Notes: generated from the letters alone by a model not told the origin. A stretch of DNA of 64,000 nucleotides from Coniella vitis (GCA_011317545.1 WUJK01000014.1:806001-870000), one strand, 5' to 3'; counted from the first letter of the stretch, positions 46,772 to 57,902 are shown. Program-made: numbers and translations.

Positions 46772-48770
46772 GGGAATCTGTGGATATAGGAAAGAAAAGG
46801 AGGAAAGGGAATGAAGAGAAGAGAAGTGCTGCTTGGAACAATGCGTGGGTGTCTATTGCGGCATTTCCAAAGAAAAGGGCGGTGCGAAGTGTGAAGATGG
46901 GCACAAAGAAAGCCTAGGTGTATGGTAGGTGAGCAAGAGCAGAGAAACAAGGCCATGCTGGACGATGGACTTGATATTCTTATAAAATCGGCCGTGAGAC
47001 TGAGCGTCCAATCGTTGGCTTCTTGCACTTTCGAAGGAGGGCAAATTCATACCCAGTCACTCTACATCAAGCCGGAAAGTGCTGCAAGGCACAGCACACC
47101 AAACTCTGGCTTTGGCAACCTGCCACACACCACCATCGCAGTTGAAGTAATCCGGGGCGGATTCAAGACGTCGAACAAGAATGGATGAACGAAAACAGGA
47201 CTGGCTCGTGCTGCTGAAAGAGGGGGAATGCGTGTGTTACATTGGGGTGCCTTTTTTGCTCATCCTGCATATGATATGGAGGGGCAGTCCTGCTGTGTAA
47301 TTGGATACGTGTGTTGTATGCGACCAGGCAACTTTGAGTTCGGGCACATGCATTTGTTGTAGGTGAAAGAAAGCAAAGGAACTTGGGGGTCTCAAGCGGC
47401 CATGCTCGGTAGGTGTGAGTATGCAAATAAGGCTACGTGGTTGCTATCATGCCGGGCACAGTCAGAACGATGCAAAGTCGGGGCAACAACCGGGAGAAAA
47501 ACGGTTATAAACAAGACAAGACCAGATATCCAACTGCCAAGTAGCGAACGCACATGTGCCCTTGCACTTCAGATGCCCGAGCAACACACTGTGCAACAAT
47601 GATGCCGTGGTCCGCAGCTGCGGAAGAACTGGAACATGTATTCACGCGGCCAAAACAGCAGGCGACGACCTCAGCCGGCCGGTTTCGTGCTTGGAGAGTG
47701 TGTTTGTGCCGAAGAGACGCCTACCGCCATCGCACACTTGGCAGACGCATCCGTGGTGGTTGGGCTGGGCTGGGCGGGCATCGTCCATGGACGGTCTCAA
47801 CGGCGTGACTGGCGTCCACGGCAGGATACGGCTTGCATGGCGAGCCCTTTTTCCGTAACAGCGCCATATGTACCAAAGAAAGTTGGAGGGTGGACGGTTA
47901 TAATGTAATGCACAGATAGATGGCTGTATCCTCCTCGAGCTATGAATATTCAAACGGAAAATGTGAATGAAGACTCGATCCCCATATATGGTGGTGCATA
48001 TCTTGTGAATACAACACCCCTCAAGGGATACCGATAGCTGAACTGTGAACAAGAGTGTGATGTAGGCTGTGTCACTGGATCTTCGAAAACGTTGAGGATA
48101 TACTGACAGACGATTTGTGGCCGATTCTCGACTGCATGTCTGACATGTGACAACGCTCTCAGAAGTCGAAAGCAGGAAACTCACCCAGACTGTTGAATCA
48201 GAGTGTCTGCAACATTCCAGTCCAAACACCGACAGGACAGCTGCCTGGCAACCGGCAAATGAAGTCCAGATCACTTTCACACCTCACATTACAAACGAGC
48301 CAGAGAAACACCAAAGACATTGAAAAGTCAAAGTCTGCCTCAAATCATGAGTGTTATGATCAACAACCAACCAGTTACCAGCTACGGCAAGTTTTCTCTA
48401 TCTGCGATGATGCAACTGTGGTCCACCAAGCTGTTGAAGAACCCCAACCCCAACCCTGAGTCAAACACGTGGGTTGTGCTTTTCCGAATCCTAGCGAGCT
48501 TTATCACTTTCTCCATCTTTCCTGCCGCCGAACTAACGATCTGTGCCTTCCCAAGCCTAGAAGATGAATGTGCTTTCGTGATAACGCCGTGTCTTGCCAT
48601 GCCATGCTTTCCTGATCCAACCGTCCCAACAACTCCACAAACCCAACGTGTGATCCTTGACTCCGAATGAACATGCATCCAAACGCTTGATCTTGAGAAG
48701 GGGAATGAGAAGCCATCGTGAAGATGGCAGTGTGTTGCATCAACCAGAGGCACGGGGTCATCTCCCTCCC
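46772..48770. other. Intergenic: glycosyltransferase promoter and HAD gene 3' region
   Basis: About 2 kb with no supportable gene. A 212-codon minus-strand frame (47642-48280) has no domain-like features, and its Cys/His/Ser/Thr-heavy composition suggests chance. Confidence 0.5.
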
Positions 48771-50294
48771 CTAAGCAGCAGGAGCATCCTCAGGGGAGCA
48801 GCCACTAGCAGCAGTGACAGGGCCACCAGCAGTAGTGACAGGGCCACCAGCAGCAGCAGTAGTGACAGGGCCACCAGCAGCAGCAGTAGTGACAGGGCCG
48901 CCACCAGCAAGAGTGACAGGGCCACCAGCAGCAAGAGTGGCAGGGTCAGCATCCATGCAAGAAACGGGCTCCTCGTTGTCGCCCGGGCGACAGCCAATGT
49001 CCAGATCCGTCTCGACCAGCAACAGCCAGCGGACCGCCTCCTAGACGTCCGCGCAGACCCGGGTCGGAAGCGGAGTGGGCACAATCCCGGCGCGCTCCTG
49101 GTAGACGCCCGTCGTGACCAGGACAGAGCGCCAGTCCATGTCGCAGCCCTCGGAGGCGTTGGCGACCTCGGCGCCGCGCACGTCGCTGGCCGGGTTGTCG
49201 CCGATCATGTAGGCGTGCTTGACGACGGCCTGCGAGTGCGGGTACAGCTTGCGGTGGTACTTGGTCATGACGCGCTCCGCGTAGCGGTACGTGGTCTCGG
49301 TCGGCTTGCCGCAGTGCCAGGCATGCAGAGGGACGCGGCCGCCGGTGTAGGCGTGCCAGAGGCCTGCGAGCGAGGCGCGGAAAGCGCCCTGGGCAAAACG
49401 CGGCTGGGCGTGGGGGGTGTGCCACTCGAGATCCAGATTGCAGAAGAACAGGGACGGCTGGTCGTCCTGCTGGAAGCCGTGGTTGCACAGCGTGGGAATG
49501 CCGTTCGTGGGGGAACGGGTGCCCATCTCGCCGCCCTCGGACAGCAACAGATCCATACAGATCTGCAGATCGAGGCCCCAGTCGCGGGGAGACGAGAACA
49601 CAAAGATGGCGCCGATGACGGGCTTCTCGGCAAAGCCCTGGTTGAACCTGCCGAGATCCTTGTGGTATCCGCCCGTCACCTCGGAGAAAGCATTGAGGTG
49701 GGGGTAGTGGACAAGCAGGTCACTGTCAGTGATGACTTTGTCGGCATCCAGACCATAGGCAACGGCCAGGTTGCGGATGTGGTCGCCATGGCCGCCGAGG
49801 ACAAGAACGAAGTCCTCCTTGTATTCGTCAATGAAGTCAAGGAAGGGAGTGTGCGACTGAACGAATTGGTCTGGGTCAATGGGGACGTTGACGCGTGAAG
49901 CCAGGCGCTCGGCGTGGGCCGCCTCGGTCAGACCGCCGCCGTTGGTAAGGAGGATGAAAGGGACGTTGAGCTTGCGGAGGACCTGGAGGGTCTCGACGCT
50001 GCTCTCGATGGCCTCCTTGCCGCAGAGGAGAACGCCGTCAATGTCGATGGCAATAGCAAATTCGCAGTCGGTCAGGGCAGCAGCCTTGGGAGACTGCAAG
50101 GCCAAGTCCTCGCCGATGGGCAGAACAGCTGTGTCAGTGCCAGAGGCAATGGCATCGACGACTGGGAGAATGGCAGTGCTGGGGGCAAGCATGGCATCGA
50201 CGGTCTGCTCAGGAGAAGAAGGCATGGCAGCGATAGTCTGCTCAGGGGCAGCCACGACAGCGACAACGTCGCCCTGTTCCTGGCGCTGAACCAT
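48771..50294 (-). CDS. HAD-superfamily hydrolase of the CECR5 type, with in-frame TAG
   Basis: Minus-strand frame from ATG 50294 to the TAG at 49043-49041 (417 residues), reopening immediately and continuing 89 more codons to 48771. HAD motif I is DIDGVLLCG; motif II lies in the FILLTNGGGLTEAAHAERLA segment; motif IV is MIGDNPASDVRGA. The cap and general layout match the CECR5 / yeast YKR070W family, thought to be mitochondrial hydrolases of unknown substrate. After motif IV the protein reads SVLVTTGVYQERAGIVPTPLPTRVCADV, then stop, then EAVRWLLLVETDL. That last part is the conserved family ending (DV-x-EAV-x-WAL), so the stop interrupts homologous sequence. The frame upstream to 50363 starts with TTG; a splice acceptor near 50356 suggests a leader intron. 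The distal tail is a GGPVTTAAA repeat. The gene may be truncated, read through or contain a sequence error. Confidence 0.8.
48800..48945. repeat. Minisatellite in the HAD gene tail
   Basis: Imperfect 18-30-nt units of the type GTGACAGGGCCACCAGCAGC, encoding on the minus strand GGPVTTAAA-like repeats. It lies downstream of the in-frame TAG. Confidence 0.8.
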
Positions 50295-51466
50295 TTCGGA
50301 TGCTGGTTCTTGTTTGGTATCGACGACAGGAATAGACCTTGGACTGCTCGATCTGAGGAACAAAGGAGTCAGACAAAATTAGAAGATGGTGGGGGGTGCT
50401 TGCTCAGGACTCACGCTTTGCGGGGCCAAGAGTGGATGCGACGAGAATACTTTGAATGGAAACTGAAAAGGAGATTGGACCCAGATGTGGTTGGAAACAG
50501 ACAATTAACCAACGTGGAGCTGATGGACTGCTTGAGAGTGGCCAGACAAGGCGGATCTTGTGGCGGTGATTGGACTCAGGCAATTGCTCGACGCGTTGCG
50601 GGTAGAGAGGAGGGAAAGAAGAGAAGAGGAAAGGGAAGACTGGGGAGAAGCGAGACGGGGTTTAAGTACTTGTCCAGATCGAGGGTACCAGGGATCAATT
50701 GATGCGAGGCCATTCACTGGCAGTCGACCAGCAGGCAGCAGGCAGCAGGCAAAGCTGCAAAACAGAGTTGCTGGAACAGACGCGTGTGATTGGCTGGGAG
50801 CAGGAGAACATGCTCTTGTCCAAGGTACGCATTGGCCAACCGCAGTTCGAGGACCAGACCAAGCAGGGAGCACGTTCTATGGTGAAAAGGTGACAGACAG
50901 CAGACAATAGAGGGCTACAATAAGCTTCCATTGTTCGAAAGGGCATTCTCCTTATGCAGAGCATTCCCGTGAACCTATACGGGCGATATTGAAGGAGGAC
51001 GAGGCACTTTGGGTAGCACCAGGGCCCTGGATTATCTGACCATTGTTTGGAGATACACCCAAATTATCGAAAACATTCTACTCATTATTTCGGTGTAAAC
51101 TTCAAGATTTGTTCTTAATTTACTTTTTCTCAAGAGATATTACCCAGCTGAATAACTTTGGCCAGGCTGCATGGACAATATGGCTGGTGGTAACTTAGAC
51201 GGACAGCCCAGTACAAGTGAAACCAACCAATCAGAGCTCACAACAAGCGTGGTCTCCACCCGCTGTCAGAGAAAGGCCCCACTTCAGGGGAGACCCCTGT
51301 CTGCGCTGCAGTACGTCACTTTGTTTATGATTGTAGCGAGATCTCGACCTCACCTCCATTTTGGCTGCTGATTTGAGCCGATGCAGCTCAATCTACTCGG
51401 ACACACAGGTCAACAGAACACCACACTTCTACAATACACCCTGGTTTCCCTCTTTATCGCCCCAAT
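50295..51466. other. Divergent intergenic region, HAD gene and CRIPT
   Basis: About 1.2 kb that should contain both promoters. On the minus strand a GTGAGT donor at about 50414 and a CCTCAG acceptor at about 50356 suggest an intron in the HAD leader. No ATG lies upstream on that strand within 400 bp, which supports the start at 50294. No other gene is supported. Confidence 0.5.
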
Positions 51467-52055
51467 ATGGTGTGTGCAAAGTGCCAGAAACTGACCAAGG
51501 GGACGACCCTTGCCACTCCTGGCGTGAAGAAGAAGAGCGAAATCTACCACGGTTCCCCGGCAGCCTCATCGTCCAAGTCAGCAGTGCAAGGCCCAGCAGG
51601 CATTGGAAAGGTATTGCATTTTATTTTGTGTATGATTGATTGGTTTTGAGAGCCAACAAAAATGGCTGATATGTGTTGTGTGCCAGAGCAAGCTGCTGTC
51701 CAAGAATGCAAAGAACCCCTATGCCCAGTATTCTAGGTGAGTAGCTACGAGATCCTCTGAATCTCCCGGTGCTTGGATGTATAAGACCCAGATCTAACTC
51801 GGCCGATGCCTAGCTCGTGTACAAAGTGCAAGACGAAGATAGCCCAAGGGCATTCATACTGCAACAAGTGTGCATACCAAGCAGACCGTAAGCCAGCCCC
51901 ATCCAACACGCTACGATTATTCAAGGGAAGTATGGCCTTGGGACTGAAAATGATAACTTTGGTATCTTCTAGTCTGCGCCATGTGTGGCAAACCAAACAA
52001 AAAAGCAACTAGCAAAGCCCCACAGGTATCGGGACAAAAGTTCTCTCTCAAGTGA
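51467..52055 (+). CDS. CRIPT: CRIPT-family zinc protein
   Basis: Small protein with four CxxC pairs. In animals CRIPT binds PSD-95; in all eukaryotes it is associated with the minor/major spliceosome and zinc-ribbon-like folding. Exons: 51467-51610, 51687-51736, 51814-51887, 51973-52055; 116 residues, slightly longer than the ~101-residue human protein. The CxxC pairs are CAKC (near residue 3), CTKC, CNKC and CAMC, in the family order, with the conserved NPYAQYSSCTKCK and SYCNKCAYQ segments. The final exon gives VCAMCGKPN and a basic tail. The junction AG|CTCG restores SSCTKC. The gene is spread over four small exons in about 590 bp. Its role in this fungus is inferred from the family. Confidence 0.88.
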
Positions 52056-53057
52056 AGGCCACAAGCCAGATGAGGCAAGATGGAAGGAGAGCAGACCAGG
52101 TCCTTGCATATCTCCGAGGGTGGGTTTTCCTGTGTCTATTTGGATAGGATGCTAGACCATGAACGGGGCATCTCCTTTCCGCTTCAGGTTCTCGGCATCA
52201 AACCTGAACATCACTTGGGGCCCCTATCCCGCTACAGCCTGGTACAGCAGAATAGGAGCTATGTCTGGGTGGTGCAGCTCAGATGAACAAAGACATTCTG
52301 GCAACTCGACAGGAGATCTGCCCACCAGCTCTCAAACAAGCCGAGATTTCCTGGGGCCAAGGAAAACTACAACCACTTTGATCCAAGGTCTGCGGCCGAG
52401 AGCTGATGGAGCACACACCCACAGCCACATCAGGTGGGCTTCTCCAGTCCAGGGTGATGGAAAGGAGGCGCTTGGAGCCGGAGCAGTCAGCAGACGAAGA
52501 ATTAGCTGGTTGCATATTACGCAGAGACTCGGGGTTGGTTGACAGTGCAGAGAGAGAGTGTGTACACAATGGAGTATAGTATTGTGGCTACAATGGAATC
52601 AGTATCTTCCGTCCTATTATCTCTATCTGTTTATCATGGATTCCCGGCCACCGTCAACAAATCGGCACTGGCATGGATATCTCGGCTGGCCATCTACAAG
52701 GTGCTTGTTTGTGTTTGCTCTCCTGTGCTTCCCTGGACTTTGTGTGATACGATAGGGTGTAATCATTGGGACGCAGCCTTGCTTTGCATGCTGATCCAGA
52801 CTGGTCTGAATCGCGCTTCTCCTCCCAGCACCCATAAGGCTTGCCTCAGCCAATCCGTATTCTGCCGTTTCTGTCCATGAGAACTACTGGCTCGCTGAAG
52901 AGGGCAAGCAAGGTTGTGTGACGACCGGGCTTATGGTCGTTGATATTCATATTTTCTTTTTTAAAACAAGACCGCTAGCTCAGTGCATATTTCCATTTTC
53001 ACCTCCAAATACAACATGGTGGCTCCTCCAAGCCAGTGCCACGCCTACCACTACCAC
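52056..53057. other. Convergent intergenic region, CRIPT and epoxide hydrolase
   Basis: About 1 kb between facing 3' ends. No gene is supported; a 113-codon frame at 52539-52880 has no family features. Confidence 0.5.
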
Positions 53058-54086
53058 TCATATCGAGGCCTTGACCGACTCCCCCAGTATTTCCTGCACA
53101 AAGCTTTCAATCTGCTGGTTCGTCTGCTGCGCAAAGGGCTCCCACAGCGCCCAGTGCGGGCCGTCGACCTCGGCCTTGGTCAGCTTGTCAAAGTGGGCGT
53201 CCATGCCCTGTGCCATGCGCGGCGGCAGGGCGGCATCTCCGCGGGCGACGACCATGAGCGCGGGCGTCGCGATGCGCGGCGGCTGGCGGCCGTCGGCGAG
53301 CAGCGCCAGCTCCTCCTCAAAGTTGACCTTGCGGGTGCGGTACCAGTTGAGCGGGCCGCGCATGCCCGTCCGCGCGTACTGCTGCACATAGTACTCGACC
53401 TCGTCGTCGGCGAGCAGCGGGCACGCGCCCATCTTGTCGAGGTGCTCAAAGGCGACGCCCTTGTCGACGCTGAAGACGCGCTCCCCGGCGGGGCCCGTGG
53501 CGCCGTACATGCCCTTGAGCAGCCCGCGGATCTTGTCCGGGCGGCTGCCAATCTCGCGCTCGACGTCGGGCCCCGCCAGCTGCGCCTGGTAGGCAAAGTT
53601 GGGCAGCCGCTGGACCATCTCGGGCATGTCGACGAAGACGGGCGCGGGCGGCACGTACGGGGTGCAGATGCTGAAGACGCCGCGGAGCAGCTGCGGGTGC
53701 CACAGGGCAAAGCGCCACACCAGCATGCCGCCCCAGTCGTGGCCGCCGAGCAGGATCTGCGCGTCGGGCTCGGGGCAGACGTGGCGCACCAGCTCGGCCA
53801 GGTCGTCGGCGACGGACTTGAGGCTGTACAGGGCAACGTCCTGGGGCGCGTCGGTGCCGCCGTAGCCCAGGCAGTCGGGCACGAGCACCTGCAGGCCGAG
53901 CGACAGCAGCAGGGGCACCTGGTAGCGCCAGCCAAAGGACAGGTCGGGCCAGCCGTGCACGAGCAGGATGGTGCCCTTGATGGCGCCGGCGGGCTTGCCG
54001 TGCAGGTAGTGGTAGGTCTTGCCGCGCAGCGTGGCCGTGGCCGACTGGACGCGCGGGTCGTTGGGCTTGAGCTTGTCGATGGCCAT
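53058..54086 (-). CDS. Alpha/beta-hydrolase, soluble epoxide hydrolase type
   Basis: Intronless 342-residue enzyme predicted to open epoxides with water through an alkyl-enzyme ester. Visible elements: the oxyanion motif HGWP (44-47); nucleophile Asp117 in GGHDWGG; cap-domain tyrosine candidates Tyr166 (LPNFAYQ) and Tyr249 (LNWYRTRK); charge-relay acid Asp284 (ARGDAALP); and catalytic His311 (DGPHWALWE). No signal peptide is seen, so it is probably cytosolic or peroxisomal; the C-terminus (KASI) is not a standard PTS1. ATG 54086 is chosen because the frame further upstream to 54224 begins with TTG. The gene is very GC-rich at third positions, which opens long mirror frames on the other strand. 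Substrate could be a fatty-acid or xenobiotic epoxide. Confidence 0.88.
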   Translation of the reverse strand: MAIDKLKPNDPRVQSATATLRGKTYHYLHGKPAGAIKGTILLVHGWPDLSFGWRYQVPLLLSLGLQVLVPDCLGYGGTDAPQDVALYSLKSVADDLAELVRHVCPEPDAQILLGGHDWGGMLVWRFALWHPQLLRGVFSICTPYVPPAPVFVDMPEMVQRLPNFAYQAQLAGPDVEREIGSRPDKIRGLLKGMYGATGPAGERVFSVDKGVAFEHLDKMGACPLLADDEVEYYVQQYARTGMRGPLNWYRTRKVNFEEELALLADGRQPPRIATPALMVVARGDAALPPRMAQGMDAHFDKLTKAEVDGPHWALWEPFAQQTNQQIESFVQEILGESVKASI

Positions 54087-54375
54087 GCTGGGCGGGCGGT
54101 AGAGCGGAGGCGAGTGAAAAAGAAAAAGGGGGGGGGAGGATGCAAGGAAACGCAACCGACACAGGCAGGCTGCTTTCACTCGGGGCCAAGCTGCGGTTAT
54201 ATGGGCGTTCTTCTCTCGAGCCAATGCGACAAAGTGCCCTATGGCGTTCTCGGTCGGACCACGGTGGACCTCAGTCGGAGCCGAAACCTTGTTTTTGGTG
54301 GTGAAGGCGGCCTCGGTTTGTGCAACGATGCGTTGTTACTGCATTTACTCTACCACTATACCATGGAGTTGTTCT

Positions 54376-54435
<60 letters not shown>

Positions 54436-55397
54436 TCTCCTCTGGAGGGTCTGTAGGCTCTCTTCACCCCCGATTCTCGCCATCACCTGCCAAAACCGAC
54501 GGTATAATTGGACATTCCAAGCTTCATCCGCCGGTGCTCTGAGGCTCTTTTCACGCCCTTGTCTGCCCTGCGGCCGAGGCATCCTTCCTCTGGTGGAGTC
54601 GTCCAGCCCAAGCCACGCCAAGCCAAGCCGAGCCGACAGCGTAGTGGTCATCTCGAGCCTCGGCTCGTTTGCCCAACGGCCCCCAAGTCCCAGTCAGTCC
54701 ATGCGCTTTCCCATACATTGTGCAGAACACCTCATGTTTTGTTCTGACTTTGCTGTGTTTTGTCTGCTTCGAGAACAGACGAACCGCTGTGGATTGCACT
54801 CCCCTTTCCGCGACGGCATGCTTCTCTTACTCGATCGATTGATGCGTTTGCATTCTTCTGTGATGATAGTCAGCCCATTGCTGAGTGCCATGTACCTGTG
54901 TACCTATAAAACCGCCTTGATATAAGTTGGTAGTGCTCGGCATTTGGTCACAGGCGGTATAATCTCGGATTGTATGAATACATGTACCGTGGAATGTGTT
55001 TGGAGGCTGTGGTCGTAGACGCTCAGCCATGAAGATTGGAAATCCTCAAACTATGGGAGGTGGCGGTGACCAAAGCAAAGTCTCTTCGGCTCCTGGTCTT
55101 GCAATATCACAGTCAGTAATAGCGATTGCAGAGCCATCTGGCCCAAGCACAGTGGTTGCTCAACAGAAAATGTTTTTCATAGCAGTCTAACCATCTAGTT
55201 AACCATGTTCTAGCTCTTTTTTTTTTTTTTCTCTGTTTTGTTTTTCTCTCTTTTTCCTCGACTTGTTCCACCGCTCATCCAAAAGTTCCAGAACATAACT
55301 TCAACATCTATAGATATCTCCAATTTTTCACGTTCCCAAACTTCCCCCTCGAGCAGTCCAATACCAAAACAAAACCAAAAAATCTGACCCTCTTGCG
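54087..55397. other. Intergenic: epoxide hydrolase promoter and SET gene 3' region
   Basis: Contains a long CT repeat (54379-54430), about 300 bp upstream of the hydrolase ATG, and T-rich stretches near 55218-55260. No gene is supported. Confidence 0.5.
54379..54430. repeat. CT dinucleotide repeat
   Basis: About 26 CT units (GA on the minus strand, the coding strand of the adjacent epoxide hydrolase), in its upstream region. Confidence 0.9.
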
Positions 55398-57080
55398 TCA
55401 AAAGTACTTCGTGTACTTAACCCTCTCCCCAAGTCCCAAAGCATGCGATCGCAGCACCATGCCATGGCGACCAAGGCGGGCCCGCTTGTCAACGCGGGTG
55501 TGGCTTCTGGTGCGAGGAACACTACTCCTACTTCTGATGCTGCCGGTGCTGCCGGTGCTGCCGATGCTGGTGCGACGATGAGCACCATCACAGTATGCAG
55601 AATTACCAATCGAGGGCCTGCGTGGGCGGGGGCTGACCCTTCTTTTGGGCCTTCTGTTGATGGGAGTCGGTGTTGATCGTGGAGAGTCGGGATTGGACGC
55701 AAAAGACGACGGTGAGGGAGCAGAAGAGAATGATGATGCGGGTGAACCGGCCGAGGTAGATGGAGTAGAGGGCTGGGGCAAAGAAGAGCGACTGGAAGAG
55801 GAAGAAGGCCGTGAAGGGGAAAGGGTAGAAGGAGGAGGTGACTCGAAGCTGAGAGGAGGAGTAGGGTGAGCCGACGAAAGGACAGAAGTGGGTGAAAAAC
55901 CGGACGCATATGAGCCGGCCGAGACGTGCGAGACGGGGTTGGCACACACGAAGAAGGGAAGACTAGGGAGGGTGTATAGACCGGACGGTGGCGGCGTTTC
56001 GTCGTCGCTTGTGTCCTGCACACTTGCTGCACTGCCGAGTTCAAAGGGGCTCTCGCTCTCGGGCTCCCCCTCGAGGATGATGTCGAAGGGATCTTCTCCC
56101 GCGTTGCTGTGTTCTGGTGGACTTGGGAGCTCAGACTGCGTCTGGTTCTCCGCCTCTGCCTGCTTCACCAGCCCGCTCTTCCAATCCAGACGCCAAACGT
56201 CATCGTCGGAGTAGGATGCCTGGGGAATGTCCTTGGGAGGCCAATGCGGCGCGTTGGGAAAAGCATCACAGACGCACCGAATCGCATTGCCCCTGAAATA
56301 ATCGCGGCCATACGAAATGAACAGCTGCTCGCCTGCAACAAGGTCGCGGGCGGCGCGGAAGAGGACAGCGGCGCGGCGGCCGTAGACTGCGTTGCGGCTG
56401 GACACGTTGGGGATGCAGGCATGGTTGATGAAACGCTGTGGAGGACGAGTGTTAGCACGATATCCCGTCGTTGGTGTCTTGAACGGGAGCTCTGGGAAAA
56501 GAGAAAAGAGAAAAGAAAGAAAGAGAGAGAGAGAGGGCGAACTTACCGTCCAATTGCCAAACTGCCGAGCCGAACACTGTGCAGACTGCTGGATCTCAAA
56601 CACATACATGTCGCCAGCAAACGGGAAAGCATCTGCATCATGAGGAAACAGCTCACCTAGATACTCACCCAGCCAAGTGCCACGGGGCATGTCAACCTTC
56701 GCAAAGATGCCCAAGCCCATCGTCGCCGTCTTTCGAATCTCCACCAGCTGCTCGGCCGGCTCGCACGCTTCACGGCGGAAAGTCTTTACACAGGGCGTGC
56801 CCGGGCAGGGCGGGCCGCTGGGCCTGGGCCCACAGCCTCTGTAGAGGCCACCGTTGCAGACCACGCAGACCGCGCAGACTGATTTGGGATGCAGGATCTC
56901 GTCTGGAGTGTAGCGGTAGAACGTGTTCCAGTTGGCTGGGTCGATGTGGTAGTCTGTGATTTTGCGAGGCGTGGCATCGTCCGCGGTCGCGGTGATGGGG
57001 TGGAGAGTGCCTTTGCTGTCGGTCCACTCGAAGGGCGGGAGGAGAGAAGGACTCGGGCGGCCTGTGCCGGTGGGTACCAT
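55398..57080 (-). CDS. SET-domain protein (putative protein-lysine methyltransferase)
   Basis: Exons on the minus strand: 57080-56547 and 56435-55398; 523 residues. The Cys-rich segment CAVCVVCNGGLYRGCGPRP...C (about 69-106) precedes a SET domain at about 113-221: GLGIFAKVDMPRGTWLGEYLGEL, the cofactor motif RFINHACIPN and the catalytic SYGRDYF. A possible post-SET Cys pair follows (RCVCD). The intron splits the SET domain exactly before RFINH and is 111 nt long with no stop, so its retention would insert 37 residues. The C-terminal ~290 residues are Ser/Pro-rich and disordered, ending in a basic stretch (PRTRSHTRVDKRARLGRHG). The target, histone or other, is not evident. Confidence 0.85.
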   Translation of the reverse strand: MVPTGTGRPSPSLLPPFEWTDSKGTLHPITATADDATPRKITDYHIDPANWNTFYRYTPDEILHPKSVCAVCVVCNGGLYRGCGPRPSGPPCPGTPCVKTFRREACEPAEQLVEIRKTATMGLGIFAKVDMPRGTWLGEYLGELFPHDADAFPFAGDMYVFEIQQSAQCSARQFGNWTVSSPSLSLFLSFLFSLFPELPFKTPTTGYRANTRPPQRFINHACIPNVSSRNAVYGRRAAVLFRAARDLVAGEQLFISYGRDYFRGNAIRCVCDAFPNAPHWPPKDIPQASYSDDDVWRLDWKSGLVKQAEAENQTQSELPSPPEHSNAGEDPFDIILEGEPESESPFELGSAASVQDTSDDETPPPSGLYTLPSLPFFVCANPVSHVSAGSYASGFSPTSVLSSAHPTPPLSFESPPPSTLSPSRPSSSSSRSSLPQPSTPSTSAGSPASSFSSAPSPSSFASNPDSPRSTPTPINRRPKRRVSPRPRRPSIGNSAYCDGAHRRTSIGSTGSTGSIRSRSSVPRTRSHTRVDKRARLGRHGMVLRSHALGLGERVKYTKYF

Positions 57081-57902
57081 GTTGGCTATCTATTCGTATT
57101 TTGTTCTCTTGCTGCGTTTCTGTGATGAGTTGCAATATCTTGAAAAGTGGCTCTGGAAGGAGGGGGGCGGGGTCTTCTGTTGGGAAGTCGAGCGTCTGGA
57201 CATGTGTTGGATACATGATGCCAGAGGAAGGGCCACGACGGCTATATAGGCTTTGAGCTTGCTCTATATCTCTTGCTCTTGGGCCATCCACAAACATCCC
57301 ACGAGGCAATCAGTAGAGTAGCCGCACTGTTGCTGTTCACCGTTCCGGACGAGCAGGTGCGTGATGGAGGAGACAAAGCGCATTGTCACTCGCGCAGACC
57401 GAATATAGTTCAAAGGCAAGTTGCACACACTATGCCACATAGCCCTTCGCCGGCACAAGGAACATCTTGCGTCTATTGTGTAGAGGTCAAAGAAACAATG
57501 GCACTCCATATAATAAGCACTGGATTGTTGGAGTTGGAGAGTCTGGTCTGCGTCGTAGCAGCGAGTGGTACTATAGGCTACATAGTATAGCATTTGTACC
57601 TGCAGGTACCCCGGTACTTTGGGTACGTACCTGTCGCCGCTACTATGTACTATGTACAGATGACGTGATCCGGCACCGCTCTCGGCCCCACGGCGCTGGG
57701 TCGGCTCGGCCTGCACCGCTGGCCGCTCAGTCGTTATATAACATTTCCTGACCAAGCACATTTTCTCTCTCTCTCTACATAGTGTCTGCGCCGCGCTTGG
57801 AGCATTTACCACCACCTACCAGTCTGTCGTGCTCTGGAGCTGAGTGTTGTCTGTCGCACATAGTTGGAGCCGTCCTCCTCCAACCCCAAAACCCCCCCAA
57901 AG
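57081..57902. promoter_or_regulatory. Divergent promoter region, SET gene and cysteine synthase
   Basis: 822 bp between two divergent starts. Contains copies of the TACATAGTA-type palindrome (57579-57588, 57641-57658) and a cluster of GGTACC/GTACGTAC motifs at 57600-57632. No gene is supported. Confidence 0.5.

Noticed and set aside
47642..48280. 212-codon minus-strand frame in the intergenic region
   Set aside because: Composition rich in Cys, His, Ser and Arg with no domain pattern; no supportive splice or start context.
50295..50363. N-terminal extension of the HAD protein to 50363
   Set aside because: The first codon is TTG and the region contains a likely splice acceptor; the first ATG is at 50294.
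52983..54542. 519-codon plus-strand frame across the epoxide hydrolase
   Set aside because: It is antisense to a well-supported enzyme. High GC at third codon positions removes stops from the opposite strand, the translation is Ala/Arg/Val-rich without domains, and the CT repeat is inside it.
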